Assembly: GCF_003074135.1 (NCBI RefSeq)
Contig: NZ_PPDK01000001.1
Location: 2,046,001 to 2,110,000, forward strand
Length of the DNA: 64,000 bases
Reading direction: 5' to 3'
Source of the DNA: Euzebya tangerina
GTDB taxonomy: Bacteria > Actinomycetota > Nitriliruptoria > Euzebyales > Euzebyaceae
This document shows positions 8,563 through 17,012 of the stretch, piece by piece. The notes below the pieces were generated by a model. It had not been told where the DNA came from. It ran no database searches and saw only the letters and a program-made list of their open reading frames with translations. How positions within the stretch are numbered: the stretch's first letter is position 1; every line of letters starts with the position of its first letter. Both the position numbers and the translations under genes were made by a program.

Positions 8563-9435
8563 TCAGCGAAGCGGGACGGCGTACCGGATGACGGAGGCGG
8601 CGGAGTCTGGCAGGTACGCGGGGCCGTAGATCTCGAGGTCCGGGCCGCTGCTGTGCCGCTCGTCAGTGCGAGGCAACCACGAGCCGTAGATGTAGTCGAT
8701 GGTGTGGTCGAGGTCCGTCGGAAGGCCACGATGATCGAACACCGCCCACCGACCCGCCGGTACCTGACGGCGCACCATCCCGGCGGGGGTGGACGCCAGT
8801 GGGGCGTCGACGCCGGCGACGTACTCGAGTCCCTCCCCGCTGTGCTCCTCATCCGAGATCAGCCCGATCATCGTCCCCGTGTCGGCACCGGCGACCTCCT
8901 CAGCTCGGGCCACGAAGCCGGCCCACAGGTCGGCCAGGCTGACCCCGAGTGTGTTGCGCTGCCGATCGCCCAGGTCATATCGCGTGGCCTGGCCGACCAC
9001 CGTCATCGCCGGGCGGTCTTGGATAGTCGGGACCGTAGAGATCTCGTCGGAGGTCACGTGACTGAGGTACGCGAGGTTGATGGGCGGGCGCCGCAGGACC
9101 TCCCGGGCGCGGTGGCCGTGACGGAAGGCAGACGGGGTCATGCCCATGACCGACTTGAACGCACGGGCAAAGCTCTCCTGCGTCTCGTATCCCGCCGCGA
9201 AGGCGATGTCCAGGATCCGCAGATCGGTCGACTCCAGCAGATCGAGGGCGTGGCTCAACCGACGTGCGCGGACGTACGCCTTCACGGTCTCGCCGGTCAC
9301 AGCCCGGAACGACCGCTGGAACGTGCTGTGCCCCATGGCGGCAGCCCGGGAGACCTCGCGCAGATCCAGGTTGGTGTGGAGGTGAGCCTCGATGAAGTCG
9401 ACGGCGGCCTGGATCTGCCGGGCGAGCTCGGTCAC
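8563..9435 (-). CDS. AraC-family regulator with GyrI-like effector-binding domain
   Basis: A 290-residue regulator. The AraC double helix-turn-helix lies at the N terminus (residues about 5-105; the second helix pair sits in I-A-F-A-A-G-Y-E-T-Q-E-S-F-A-R-A-F). A GyrI-like/SOUL-type effector domain follows from about residue 130. This order, DNA-binding first, is that of the Rob/SoxS-GyrI group, which responds to small hydrophobic ligands. The SnoaL-like gene upstream on the same strand ends 10 bases before its start, so the two may be co-transcribed. The target is unknown. Confidence 0.85.
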   Translation of the reverse strand: MTELARQIQAAVDFIEAHLHTNLDLREVSRAAAMGHSTFQRSFRAVTGETVKAYVRARRLSHALDLLESTDLRILDIAFAAGYETQESFARAFKSVMGMTPSAFRHGHRAREVLRRPPINLAYLSHVTSDEISTVPTIQDRPAMTVVGQATRYDLGDRQRNTLGVSLADLWAGFVARAEEVAGADTGTMIGLISDEEHSGEGLEYVAGVDAPLASTPAGMVRRQVPAGRWAVFDHRGLPTDLDHTIDYIYGSWLPRTDERHSSGPDLEIYGPAYLPDSAASVIRYAVPLR

Positions 9436-9445
9436 GGTCCGAGCT

Positions 9446-9823
9446 TCAGCCGTCGGTCGGCACGTCGAAGAAGCCGGTCATCGAGGTCAGCATGCCGCCA
9501 GCGGAGTAGGTGGCGTGGGAGGCACCGGTGCCCGCAACGGTCCCGTCCGCGGCCACCATGTTCCACTCCGCCAGCGACTGGGCGTGATGGGCTGCGAAGC
9601 CGGTCACTTCGAACCCACCGCCGGGCAGGAGATCTTGGAAGTCATCCATGTACGCCCCGATCTCGGCGTGGCCGGTGGCTCGAGTCGTCGGGTCGGTGTA
9701 GACGCAGTCGGGGGCGAGGAGTTCCACCATGGCGGCTTCGCGCTCCGCCGGGTCCGTCATCGACCACAGCTGGCTGTAGCGCTCCCAGACCTGGTGGGCG
9801 TCGGTGGTGCGTGTGGTGGGCAT
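9446..9823 (-). CDS. SnoaL-like (NTF2-fold) protein
   Basis: A 125-residue protein with the NTF2/SnoaL-like pattern: helix, then C-V-Y-T-D-P near residue 41, and an A-H-H...W-N-M-V strand region. Its length is normal for the family, whose members act as small-molecule isomerases, cyclases or ligand binders. The start is well supported by AAGGAG seven bases before the ATG. It stands directly upstream of the AraC gene on the same strand, an arrangement that suggests shared expression. No substrate can be inferred. Confidence 0.7.
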   Translation of the reverse strand: MPTTRTTDAHQVWERYSQLWSMTDPAEREAAMVELLAPDCVYTDPTTRATGHAEIGAYMDDFQDLLPGGGFEVTGFAAHHAQSLAEWNMVAADGTVAGTGASHATYSAGGMLTSMTGFFDVPTDG

Positions 9824-9925
9824 GTGGCACTCCTTGTCATCTCGGTGGGTGTGTCACCGCACCGTATGGAGGCCGGAGGAGCTGCCTCTGACCGTTTGTG
9901 CCGATGTGTGACGCGCGGCCGCTGG

Positions 9926-10906
9926 TCAGGAGCGTCGGGCCAGCACCACGCCGAAGTAGCCGCGCTCGTCGGTCTCGAAGCGGTCGACCGTCATACCAGC
10001 GGCTGCAAGCCGGTCGGCGATGCACTCACGGGTGAACTTCGCCGATATCTCGGTGAAGATGCCCTCACCTGCCTCGAACGTCACGTCCAGGTCGAGGTCC
10101 TTGATGTGAACGGCCATCGCCCGTGACGCGCGCAGCCACATCTCGATGCGGTTGTAGTCCTCACGCCACGTCGCCACGTGCTCGAACTGCTCGGGCTCGA
10201 AATCGGCACCCAGCGTCGCGTTGATGTTGTGCAGGACGTTGCGGTTGAACGCTGCGGTCACACCGGAGGCGTCGTCGTAGGCCCGCACCAGCACCTCGGG
10301 GTCCTTGACCAGATCGATGCCGAGGAGGAACGCGTCGTCTCCGTGGGGTGCCAGCATTGCCGCCACCTTCTGCAGGAACGGCACCTGCGCGACCGGCTCG
10401 AGATTGCCGAGGGTCGAACCCATGAAGCTGACCAGCCGACGGCCGGTGCGTGGCACCTGACCCAGATGGTGGTCGAAGTCGCCGACGATGCCGTGGACAT
10501 CCAACCACTCGTAGTCGGCCTGCAGCGCCTCGGCCGCCCCGACGACCGCGTCCTCGCTGACGTCGAACGGCACGTACAGCACCCGTCCGTCGCCCCGATC
10601 ACGCATGGCCTGCAAGAGCACCCTGGTCTTCTCACTGGCCCCGGAGCCGAGCTCGACCAGCTCGTCCGGCCGGACGTCCGCGATGACCTGCGAGGCGATG
10701 CGCCGCAGGATCGCCGTCTCCGTACGCGTCTGGTAGTACTCCTCGAGCTCGGTGATCTCGACGAAGATGTCGCTGCCGGAACCGTCGTAGAAGTACTTCG
10801 GTGGCAGGGTCTTCGGCGTCGCGGTCAGTCCCTCCCGGACATCCCGGCCCATCTGGGTCTGGTAGTCCTCATCGACGGCGATGCGGGTGAGTGAGAAGTC
10901 GGTCAC
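9926..10906 (-). CDS. egtD: L-histidine N-alpha-methyltransferase EgtD
   Basis: A 326-residue SAM-dependent enzyme that trimethylates histidine to hercynine, the first step of ergothioneine synthesis. It has the SAM motif E-L-G-S-G-A-S-E-K-T near residue 85, the F-Y-D-G-S-G-S segment (residues 40-46) and the F-M-G-S-T-L-G-N-L motif typical of EgtD. Length matches the family (about 320). The GTG start at 10906 overlaps the egtC stop as GTGA, so the reading frame upstream of it is not used. It is the last gene of egtA-B-C-D. Confidence 0.95.
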   Translation of the reverse strand: MTDFSLTRIAVDEDYQTQMGRDVREGLTATPKTLPPKYFYDGSGSDIFVEITELEEYYQTRTETAILRRIASQVIADVRPDELVELGSGASEKTRVLLQAMRDRGDGRVLYVPFDVSEDAVVGAAEALQADYEWLDVHGIVGDFDHHLGQVPRTGRRLVSFMGSTLGNLEPVAQVPFLQKVAAMLAPHGDDAFLLGIDLVKDPEVLVRAYDDASGVTAAFNRNVLHNINATLGADFEPEQFEHVATWREDYNRIEMWLRASRAMAVHIKDLDLDVTFEAGEGIFTEISAKFTRECIADRLAAAGMTVDRFETDERGYFGVVLARRS

Positions 10907-11688
10907 GGGTTCGGCTCCTGTTCGGCGCGGGATACGTCGACGGCCTCCCCGGCGGCCACGCGGCGCCACGAGAGTCGGGGGTCGAGTGGTTCGGAGGCCA
11001 CGTAGGTGTGGTCTTCGGCACGATGGACGTAGAGGGAGTTGGCCTGCTCCTCGACCACGGCATTGACGACGGCGATGCCGGTGTGGTCCGCCAGAGCCAG
11101 CGTCAGTCGGGCCGTCTGGCCGGCCGCTCGAACGATCTTGGCTGCCCGGTCGGTGGCCTCCTCTGCCGCCTGGACGAGCCCCGCACCGGCGCGGTGGGCG
11201 TCGGCCGCCAGCAGGAAGAGCACGGCTGAGTCGCCGATCACGTCAAGCGTCGAGAAGGCCTCGTCGGACAGCTCGGCGACCAGGTCTCGTGCCACGTGCT
11301 GCCTGAAGCCGGAGATCCACCCGTTGTGGGTTCCGGCCAACTCGCCGGCGACGAACGGGTGGACGAACGTGGTGCCGTGACCGATGCCCGCGGTCGCGGA
11401 GCGGACGGCACCGAGCATCACCGGTCCACCGAGCCGCGGGGCGAGGTCCAGCAGTTGCGAATCGGCCCAGGGCGGTGCCGTCGTCCGGTACCGCAGGGGG
11501 CGTGGATCAACGGCGCCGGTCGGGTCCGGCCGATGGTCGAACCAGACGATGGAGGTGCCGTCGACGTTGACGTGGGCCCCCACCATCTCCTGCGGCATGT
11601 AGGCCTGCTCGGAGAGACCGTGTGGCTGGTCGTACAGCAGCGTGGCCAGCGGCCGGGTCGGGCCGACGTAGGCAGCTATCCGACACAC
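10903..11688 (-). CDS. egtC: Gamma-glutamyl-hercynylcysteine sulfoxide hydrolase EgtC
   Basis: A 261-residue class II glutamine amidotransferase-fold hydrolase that removes the gamma-glutamyl group from the EgtB product. The start must be GTG at 11688 because it places Cys directly after the initiator (V-C-R-I-A-A-Y); this Cys is the N-terminal nucleophile of the family. T-H-N-G-W matches the family's oxyanion/loop motif. The gene begins two bases after the egtB stop and overlaps egtD by four bases. Confidence 0.92.
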   Translation of the reverse strand: MCRIAAYVGPTRPLATLLYDQPHGLSEQAYMPQEMVGAHVNVDGTSIVWFDHRPDPTGAVDPRPLRYRTTAPPWADSQLLDLAPRLGGPVMLGAVRSATAGIGHGTTFVHPFVAGELAGTHNGWISGFRQHVARDLVAELSDEAFSTLDVIGDSAVLFLLAADAHRAGAGLVQAAEEATDRAAKIVRAAGQTARLTLALADHTGIAVVNAVVEEQANSLYVHRAEDHTYVASEPLDPRLSWRRVAAGEAVDVSRAEQEPNP

Positions 11689-11690
11689 CT

Positions 11691-13136
11691 CTAGCGCACC
11701 TGCGGCCGGACCGGCCGGCCGTCCCGGAGGTCGTAGGCGACGCGGACGCCGGAGAAGATCTGCCGGCGGTACGGGTGGTCCCAGTTCCGGAACGTCGACC
11801 GGGCCACCGAAGCTCGCGTGGCCCACGACGCGCCGCGGAGGACCTTCCAGTCGCCGCCGAAGAAGACCTCGGAGTACTCGGGGTAGGGAAAGGTCCGGTA
11901 GCCGGGGTAGGGCTCGAAATCAGAGCTCGTCCACTCGTAGCTGTCACCCAGCAGGTGCTCGACGCCGTACGCGCTGGCACCGTCCGGGTAACTGCCGACC
12001 AGTGAGGGCCCCCACAGCGTCCGGTCGATGTTCGCCAGGTCAGGGGTCGGAGCCACATCGCCCCAGGGATAGGGACGGGAGGAGCCGGTCGCCGGATCGT
12101 GAGCCGCGGCCTTCTCCCACTCCACCTCCGTCGGCAGCCGTCCGCCCGCCCAGGCGGCGAAGGCCTCGGCCTCCCAGAAGGTCACGTGCTCCACCAGTTC
12201 GCGTGGATCGAGCGCCGACACGCGGTTGAAGCGTCGGATCGCCCACTCACCGTCGGCCGTTTGATACCAGCCCTGCGGGGCGGTGTGGCCCTCGGTCTTC
12301 AGCCACTCGCGCCCGCGCTCGCTCCACCAGTCCGGGTTGCGGTAGCCGTGGTCAGCGACGAAGGCGGCGAATCGCCGGGCCGTCACCGGGAACACGTCGA
12401 TCGCAAACCCTGGGACGGACACGGTGCGCCGCGGGCGCTCGTTGTCGTAGGCGGCGACCGCGGCATCGCGGGCCGCCCGGGGCGCCGATGGAGCAAGATC
12501 GGCTGGGTCCGGAGCGCCGAGGGCGAAGGGGCCGGCGGGCACGACGACCGTCTGGAGGTCGTCGACCTGCCGTGCCGAGCGGAGGACCCGCCTCGTTGCG
12601 GGCAGGTAGATCCGCAGCCTCGGGTCGTCGGCGTCGGCCAACTCCTCGGCGTCGTCGCCGTGGGTCTCTCCGCGCAGGTCGAGGGCCTGCAGCATGGTCT
12701 CCTGATGCTGCGCCTCGTGCTGGGCGACCATGTGGTAGACGAACCCGTCGCGGACGAGCGGGTCACCGTCGACCAGGTCGGCGTCAGCCATCAGGTCGAG
12801 CGCGCGACCACGAACCTCCGCGATGTACTCGGTGGCCTCGCGCCGAGGCAGGAGGGGCAGGTCGGCCCGGGTCCAGCGGGGGTTGTCGAAGGGGTTGTAG
12901 ACGGTGTCGAGGCGCTGATCGCTCAGCGAGTGATCGCCCAGCCCCCTGAGCAGCCACAGCTCCTCGAAGTTGCCGATGTGGCCGAGGTCCCAGACCAGCG
13001 GCGACATGATGCGGTGGGGTTGGCGGGCCATCTCCTCGTCGTCCAGCGGGTCGAGCAGCGTGAAGGTCCACTGCCGTCCGGCGTGCAGTTGCTGTCGGAG
13101 GTGGCGTCGGAGCGGATGGATGTCGGTTGCGGTCAT
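11691..13136 (-). CDS. egtB: Hercynine oxygenase (ergothioneine sulfoxide synthase) EgtB
   Basis: A 481-residue non-heme iron enzyme that joins hercynine to gamma-glutamylcysteine with oxygen. The N-terminal DinB-like domain supplies the iron ligands H53 (D-L-G-H-I-G-N) and H140-x3-H144-x-E146 (Q-H-E-A-Q-H-Q-E). The C-terminal FGE-sulfatase domain has the G-R-L-P-T-E-V-E-W-E-K and L-R-G-A-S-W signatures. The ATG at 13136 overlaps the egtA stop as ATGA. The presence of egtA upstream supports gamma-glutamylcysteine as thiol donor. Confidence 0.95.
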   Translation of the reverse strand: MTATDIHPLRRHLRQQLHAGRQWTFTLLDPLDDEEMARQPHRIMSPLVWDLGHIGNFEELWLLRGLGDHSLSDQRLDTVYNPFDNPRWTRADLPLLPRREATEYIAEVRGRALDLMADADLVDGDPLVRDGFVYHMVAQHEAQHQETMLQALDLRGETHGDDAEELADADDPRLRIYLPATRRVLRSARQVDDLQTVVVPAGPFALGAPDPADLAPSAPRAARDAAVAAYDNERPRRTVSVPGFAIDVFPVTARRFAAFVADHGYRNPDWWSERGREWLKTEGHTAPQGWYQTADGEWAIRRFNRVSALDPRELVEHVTFWEAEAFAAWAGGRLPTEVEWEKAAAHDPATGSSRPYPWGDVAPTPDLANIDRTLWGPSLVGSYPDGASAYGVEHLLGDSYEWTSSDFEPYPGYRTFPYPEYSEVFFGGDWKVLRGASWATRASVARSTFRNWDHPYRRQIFSGVRVAYDLRDGRPVRPQVR

Positions 13137-14560
13137 CGGGAGCCTCCGGTCAGGAGCAACGGCTCGGCACAGGCGTCCATGACGGCGGCCGGACCGCTGG
13201 CCTGGGCATCGCGGAGCACGTCGGAGGGGGCGCGTCCCCGCAGCGTGAAGGTGTCGAGGAACTGCTCCGCGACCGCGACCTCGGACGGTGACACCGTGGC
13301 CGACCCGAGCCGGCGAGCAGCACGTGCAGCGGTGGTCCACACCTCGACCGCCATGGCACACAGCTGCGGGTCCCACAGACCGAGCCGCGACGACCGGTCC
13401 AGCAGTTCGGGCAGCGAGCGTTGGTGCGGCCCCATGACCCGCTGGGCCACGTTGCGGCACTCCTCGTCGTAGAGCAGGCCGGCGTAGAGCGTGGCCGGCA
13501 CCGAACGCCACGCTGCCGGCAGCGCATCGACGCTGCGGATCTCGAGGACCCCTCCGTGGTCGCCCGGTCGCACGCGGACCTCATGGAAGAGGGTGGTCAG
13601 ATGGTTTGCCGCATCGGCCATCGAGGGGCGTCCGTGCACCTCGTGCCCCTCCTCCAGCCACCGCTCGAAGGTGAAGCCGGGTTCGCCGGTGCTCCCCCGG
13701 TCGTTGCGCCGCACGAGGACGACATCAGCGCACAGGGCCGCATCGAGCAGCACGTCGACGGGGTTGGTGTTCTCGGTGTCCAGGTCGGAGGCGACGAAGG
13801 CCGAGGGGATGCCGGTCCGGGTCGGGTCGAGGGCGCCCCAGACCACCGCACGTCCGCTGATGGCACCGGGGACGGGACTGTTGGCGAACGTGGCCGTGGC
13901 CAGCGGGGCGACCAACTGCGCCACCCTCCAGCGCTGCGCGGCTGTCTCGCCCGAGCCCAGATCGAGGTTGACCTGGATCGACGCGGTGCCCGTCATCATC
14001 AGGTGTCCGTGCGGCGAGCGTCGCCCGAAGTAGGCGTGCATCGCCGGGTAGCGGGTGCCCGTCAGCTGCTGCTCGACGTGATTGCCGAGGGGGTCGAGGC
14101 CGGCCGAGAGCAGCGCCACGCCATGTGATCCGGCGTGGGCGGCCAGCGCCTGGACGGTCTCGTTCAGGTCGGCGATGGCCGCTCGGACGCCAGTCCTCGG
14201 TGGTCCGGCGTACTCCACCTGCCCGCCCGGCTCGGGGAGCAGTCGGCCACCGGACGCGGTGTGCCAGACCGGCATGTGGCCCGGTCCGTGTGGGTGGACT
14301 TCCTCGCCCCTGGGGGCGGGAAGTCCACCCACCCCAACTGGGCGGGCACCCTCCCGCTGGACACCGGCCAGATCGTCCAGCAGATGTGTGAGGTCGACCA
14401 GGCTCAGTCGAGCGCCGTTCCGGGTGACCGGGAAGAACTCCACCTCGAGCCCGATGGCGCCGTCTGCACCTCGTGGCGGTGTCGCGTCGTCGGCGTGGAA
14501 GGTTGCCTCGATCAGGGATCGCAGGGCCGCACGGCTGGCGGGCAGGTCGTGCTGGCCCAC
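13133..14560 (-). CDS. egtA: Glutamate-cysteine ligase EgtA
   Basis: A 475-residue GCS2-type ligase making gamma-glutamylcysteine for EgtB. It carries G-L-E-V-E-F near residue 37, E-P-G-G-Q-V-E-Y (glutamate-binding region), Q-V-N-L-D and L-E-I-R. I chose GTG at 14560 because GGAGG lies six bases upstream; an in-frame ATG at 14599 lacks such a site. Between the D-L-T-H-L-L and E-P-G-G-Q segments it is longer than the mycobacterial enzyme as I recall it, and that extra part includes a strong DNA palindrome (residues about 77-91). First gene of the ergothioneine operon. Confidence 0.92.
   Translation of the reverse strand: MGQHDLPASRAALRSLIEATFHADDATPPRGADGAIGLEVEFFPVTRNGARLSLVDLTHLLDDLAGVQREGARPVGVGGLPAPRGEEVHPHGPGHMPVWHTASGGRLLPEPGGQVEYAGPPRTGVRAAIADLNETVQALAAHAGSHGVALLSAGLDPLGNHVEQQLTGTRYPAMHAYFGRRSPHGHLMMTGTASIQVNLDLGSGETAAQRWRVAQLVAPLATATFANSPVPGAISGRAVVWGALDPTRTGIPSAFVASDLDTENTNPVDVLLDAALCADVVLVRRNDRGSTGEPGFTFERWLEEGHEVHGRPSMADAANHLTTLFHEVRVRPGDHGGVLEIRSVDALPAAWRSVPATLYAGLLYDEECRNVAQRVMGPHQRSLPELLDRSSRLGLWDPQLCAMAVEVWTTAARAARRLGSATVSPSEVAVAEQFLDTFTLRGRAPSDVLRDAQASGPAAVMDACAEPLLLTGGSR
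14290..14332. repeat. 43-nt near-perfect palindrome inside egtA
   Basis: The arms GTGGGTGGACTTCC (14290-14303) and GGAAGTCCACCCAC (14319-14332) are exact reverse complements. An inner CGCCCC/GGGGCG stem closes on a TG loop, with one bulged T at 14304. The structure is in frame within egtA, coding residues about 77-91. Confidence 0.85.
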
Positions 14561-14674
14561 GGATCTCCTCCGGCTAGTCGGCATGGCCTGCGGGGTCAAA
14601 CCCAGGTGCCGGTCCCATTGTTCCGTCGCCAGGAGAACGGCGGCTGGCGACCAGATGATCTGCGGATCAACTGG
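14561..14674. other. Intergenic gap between greA and egtA
   Basis: These bases separate the greA stop from the egtA start on the same strand. They contain the GGAGGAG ribosome-binding site of egtA at its right-hand side and presumably a promoter for the ergothioneine operon. I found no convincing -35/-10 pair or terminator. Confidence 0.4.
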
Positions 14675-15151
14675 CTACGGGGCGCGAACCTCTTTGATGG
14701 TCACATCGAAGGTGGCCCCGGTGGGTCCGACGTAGGAGACGGTGTCGCCGACCTTGCCACCCAGCAGCGCTCGGCCCATGGGGCTGGTCTGGCCCACCAC
14801 GTCGACCCCTCCCTCGGGACGGTCCTCCATCGAGCCGACGAAGAGCTCCTCGATGTCGCCGTCGTCGTCGATGGTGACGATCATCCCGACGGCGACTTCG
14901 CCGGAGGCCACGTCCACCTCGCTGATGGTGGCGTTGCGAAGACGAGTCTCGATCTGACGGATCCGGTCCTCGTTCAACCCCTGCTCGTCCTTGGCAGCGT
15001 GGTACTCCGCGTTCTCCTTGAGATCGCCGTGCGCACGGGCGACCTCGATCCGCTTGGTGATCTCCTCGCGGAGTTCGGTGGACCGGTACTTGAGGTCAGC
15101 CTGCAGCCGCTCGAAGGCGTCCTGGGTCAACACTTCAGTGTTCTCGTCCAT
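14675..15151 (-). CDS. greA: Transcription elongation factor GreA
   Basis: A 158-residue protein with the N-terminal coiled coil (residues about 5-78, including G-D-L-K-E-N-A-E-Y-H-A-A-K, where acidic tip residues act in transcript cleavage) and the C-terminal FKBP-like domain ending in S-P-M-G-R-A-L-L-G-K. GreA rescues backtracked RNA polymerase. Length and motifs match the family exactly. Divergent from the Fpg/Nei gene with 80 bases between them. Confidence 0.96.
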   Translation of the reverse strand: MDENTEVLTQDAFERLQADLKYRSTELREEITKRIEVARAHGDLKENAEYHAAKDEQGLNEDRIRQIETRLRNATISEVDVASGEVAVGMIVTIDDDGDIEELFVGSMEDRPEGGVDVVGQTSPMGRALLGGKVGDTVSYVGPTGATFDVTIKEVRAP

Positions 15152-15231
15152 CAGCCGGAGTCTAGGTGGAGTGAGCGACAGACGCCCTCGTCCGAGGCCC
15201 AGCAGTGGACCGATTTGGCAGAATGGACGGC

Positions 15232-16068
15232 ATGCCCGAGCTGCCTGAGGTCCGCGCCCACGCCGAACGGATGACGGCGGCGTTGGCGGGGGACACCCTC
15301 AGCAAGGTGCAGCTGATCAGCTTCTCGACGCTGAAGACCTTCGACCCGCCTATCGACGGCGCGGTCGGGACGGGGCTGGATCACGTGCGGACGCGTGGGA
15401 AGCTGATGATCCTTGACTTCGGGACGACGGCCCACGTGGTGCACCTGATGCAAGGCGGGCGGCTCAAGCCCGATCCGAAGGTGGCGAAGAAGCCGCGAGG
15501 GGGAATGGTCCGTTGGTCCTTCGAGCGCGACGGCGCCTGGCTGCTCACGGAGGCGGGGACCGAGCGCAAGGCCGGTGTCTGGGCCGTCCGCGGGACCCCC
15601 GAGGAGCAGGAGCCACTCGACCATCTCGGGCCCGAGGCCGACGAGGTGGACGTCCCCACGATGACCCGGCTGCTGGGCGAGCACTCGGCCCGGCTCCACA
15701 CCTTCCTCCGCGACCAGCGCATCATGGCCGGCGTCGGTCGGATGTTGGCCAACGAGATCTGCCACCGGGCCAAGCTCTCCCCGTTCGCCCAGACCGCCTC
15801 GATGGGTGAGGAGGAGGCCGCGGTGATCGTCGAGGCCACCGGCGCGGCCATCGACGATGCGCTGGCAGCTGAGCGGGCTCGCGACGACATGAGCTCGTCG
15901 AAGGAGCGACCGTCACGTGTCCACAACCGCACCGGTGAGCCCTGCCCCGTGTGTGGGGACGAGGTCCGGTCGGTGGAGTACCGCGCGTACACGGTGTGCT
16001 ACTGCGCGACCTGCCAGACCGGCGGAAAGGTGCTGGCAGACAACACGACCAGCAAGTTCCTGAAGTAG
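15232..16068 (+). CDS. Fpg/Nei-family DNA glycosylase/AP lyase
   Basis: A 278-residue base-excision repair enzyme. The start at 15232 gives M-P-E-L-P-E-V, where the proline after Met is the catalytic nucleophile and E3 is also catalytic. A helix-two-turn-helix lies in the middle (G-R-M-L-A-N-E-I). A C-terminal four-cysteine zinc finger follows: C-P-V-C-G-D-E and, later, C-Y-C-A-T-C-Q. The sequence H-L-M-Q-G-G-R-L matches the family's H-L-x-M-x-G-R-L region only roughly. Whether it prefers 8-oxoguanine or oxidised pyrimidines is not clear. An upstream in-frame ATG would spoil the N-terminal proline. Confidence 0.88.
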   Translation: MPELPEVRAHAERMTAALAGDTLSKVQLISFSTLKTFDPPIDGAVGTGLDHVRTRGKLMILDFGTTAHVVHLMQGGRLKPDPKVAKKPRGGMVRWSFERDGAWLLTEAGTERKAGVWAVRGTPEEQEPLDHLGPEADEVDVPTMTRLLGEHSARLHTFLRDQRIMAGVGRMLANEICHRAKLSPFAQTASMGEEEAAVIVEATGAAIDDALAAERARDDMSSSKERPSRVHNRTGEPCPVCGDEVRSVEYRAYTVCYCATCQTGGKVLADNTTSKFLK

Positions 16069-16086
16069 CCGTCGCTCACGCGGACG

Positions 16087-16956
16087 TCAGGACGGCAGGT
16101 CCGCCAGCCAGCGCCCGACCTCGTTGTTGATCGCCTCCGGCACGTCCTCCTGCACGTAGTGCAAGCCCTTGCCGAGCGGGCGGATCGTCAGGTTGGTCGC
16201 GCCGTCGGCGATCAGGGCGACCTCGCTGGTCTTGAAGATCATCCCGGGGTCTGCGTGGAGCAGCAGCTTCGGCACCGCCGAGGTCTTGAACCAGTCGTAG
16301 TTGGCTGCGACGACCTCGTGGACGTCGGCCGGTTCGCCGTCGAAGGGGATCTCCCGCGGCCACCTGGCGATCGGCCGGCGGCTCTCGGCGGTGGGGAAGG
16401 GCGCGAGGTAGGTGTCGCGCTCCTCCCCGGACAGCGTGCGGGCGGTCATCCGTGGCATCGCCACGGTCAGGAAGAAGCGGTTGCGGACGTTCAGCCAGTC
16501 GCCGATGCGCGGGTGGCGCATCGCCTTGAAGAGCAGTCGCTCCTGCAGGTTCGCGGCGGACCAGGAGACGGGCTTGACGACGGCCTCCATCACGACGATG
16601 CCCCGAACCCGGTGGGCATGGCGGCGGGCCCAGGACAGGCCCAGCGCCCCACCCCAGTCGTGCAGCACGAGCACGACTCCGTCCAGGGCGAGGGCATCCA
16701 TGAAGGCGTCCACGTACCGCTCGTGGTCAGCAAAGCGATAGGCGAGATCAGGCTTGCCCGACTGGCCGAAGCCGATCAGATCTGGGGCGATCGCCCGCCC
16801 GTATCGGGCACTCGACGGCAGGATGCGGCGCCACAGGTAGCTCGACGTCGGATTGCCGTGGAGGTGCACGATCGGCTGTCCCTCACCCATCTCCACATGG
16901 TGCATGTGTGAGTCGAGTACGGGGGTGCGGTGGCTGGAAGGCGCCGTGGTCGTCAT
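16087..16956 (-). CDS. dhaA: Haloalkane dehalogenase (HLD-II-like alpha/beta hydrolase)
   Basis: The 289-residue alpha/beta hydrolase carries the full dehalogenase active site. D100 is in H-D-W-G-G, with halide-binding W101 and N35 (H-G-N-P-T-S-S). Catalytic acid E124 (V-V-M-E-A) and base H266 (H-Y-V-Q-E-D) complete it, and a W-P-R-E-I-P cap motif is present. These enzymes hydrolyse C-halogen bonds to alcohols without cofactor. The ATG has AAGGAG nine bases upstream. It is divergent from a TetR gene with a palindrome between them, so ligand-controlled expression is likely. The natural substrate is unknown. Confidence 0.88.
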   Translation of the reverse strand: MTTTAPSSHRTPVLDSHMHHVEMGEGQPIVHLHGNPTSSYLWRRILPSSARYGRAIAPDLIGFGQSGKPDLAYRFADHERYVDAFMDALALDGVVLVLHDWGGALGLSWARRHAHRVRGIVVMEAVVKPVSWSAANLQERLLFKAMRHPRIGDWLNVRNRFFLTVAMPRMTARTLSGEERDTYLAPFPTAESRRPIARWPREIPFDGEPADVHEVVAANYDWFKTSAVPKLLLHADPGMIFKTSEVALIADGATNLTIRPLGKGLHYVQEDVPEAINNEVGRWLADLPS

Positions 16957-16974
16957 CGCCGATCACTCCTTTTG

Positions 16975-16986
16975 CAACGATCGTTG
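16975..16986. promoter_or_regulatory. Candidate TetR operator (CAACGATCGTTG)
   Basis: A perfect 12-bp palindrome lies in the 56-base gap between the divergent dehalogenase and TetR genes, about 20 bases before the dehalogenase ATG. A TetR protein bound here would block at least the dehalogenase promoter and could also repress its own gene. The assignment is by position and symmetry only. Confidence 0.55.
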
Positions 16987-17012
16987 TGAAAGTGGCCGGT
17001 AATCTACACCGC

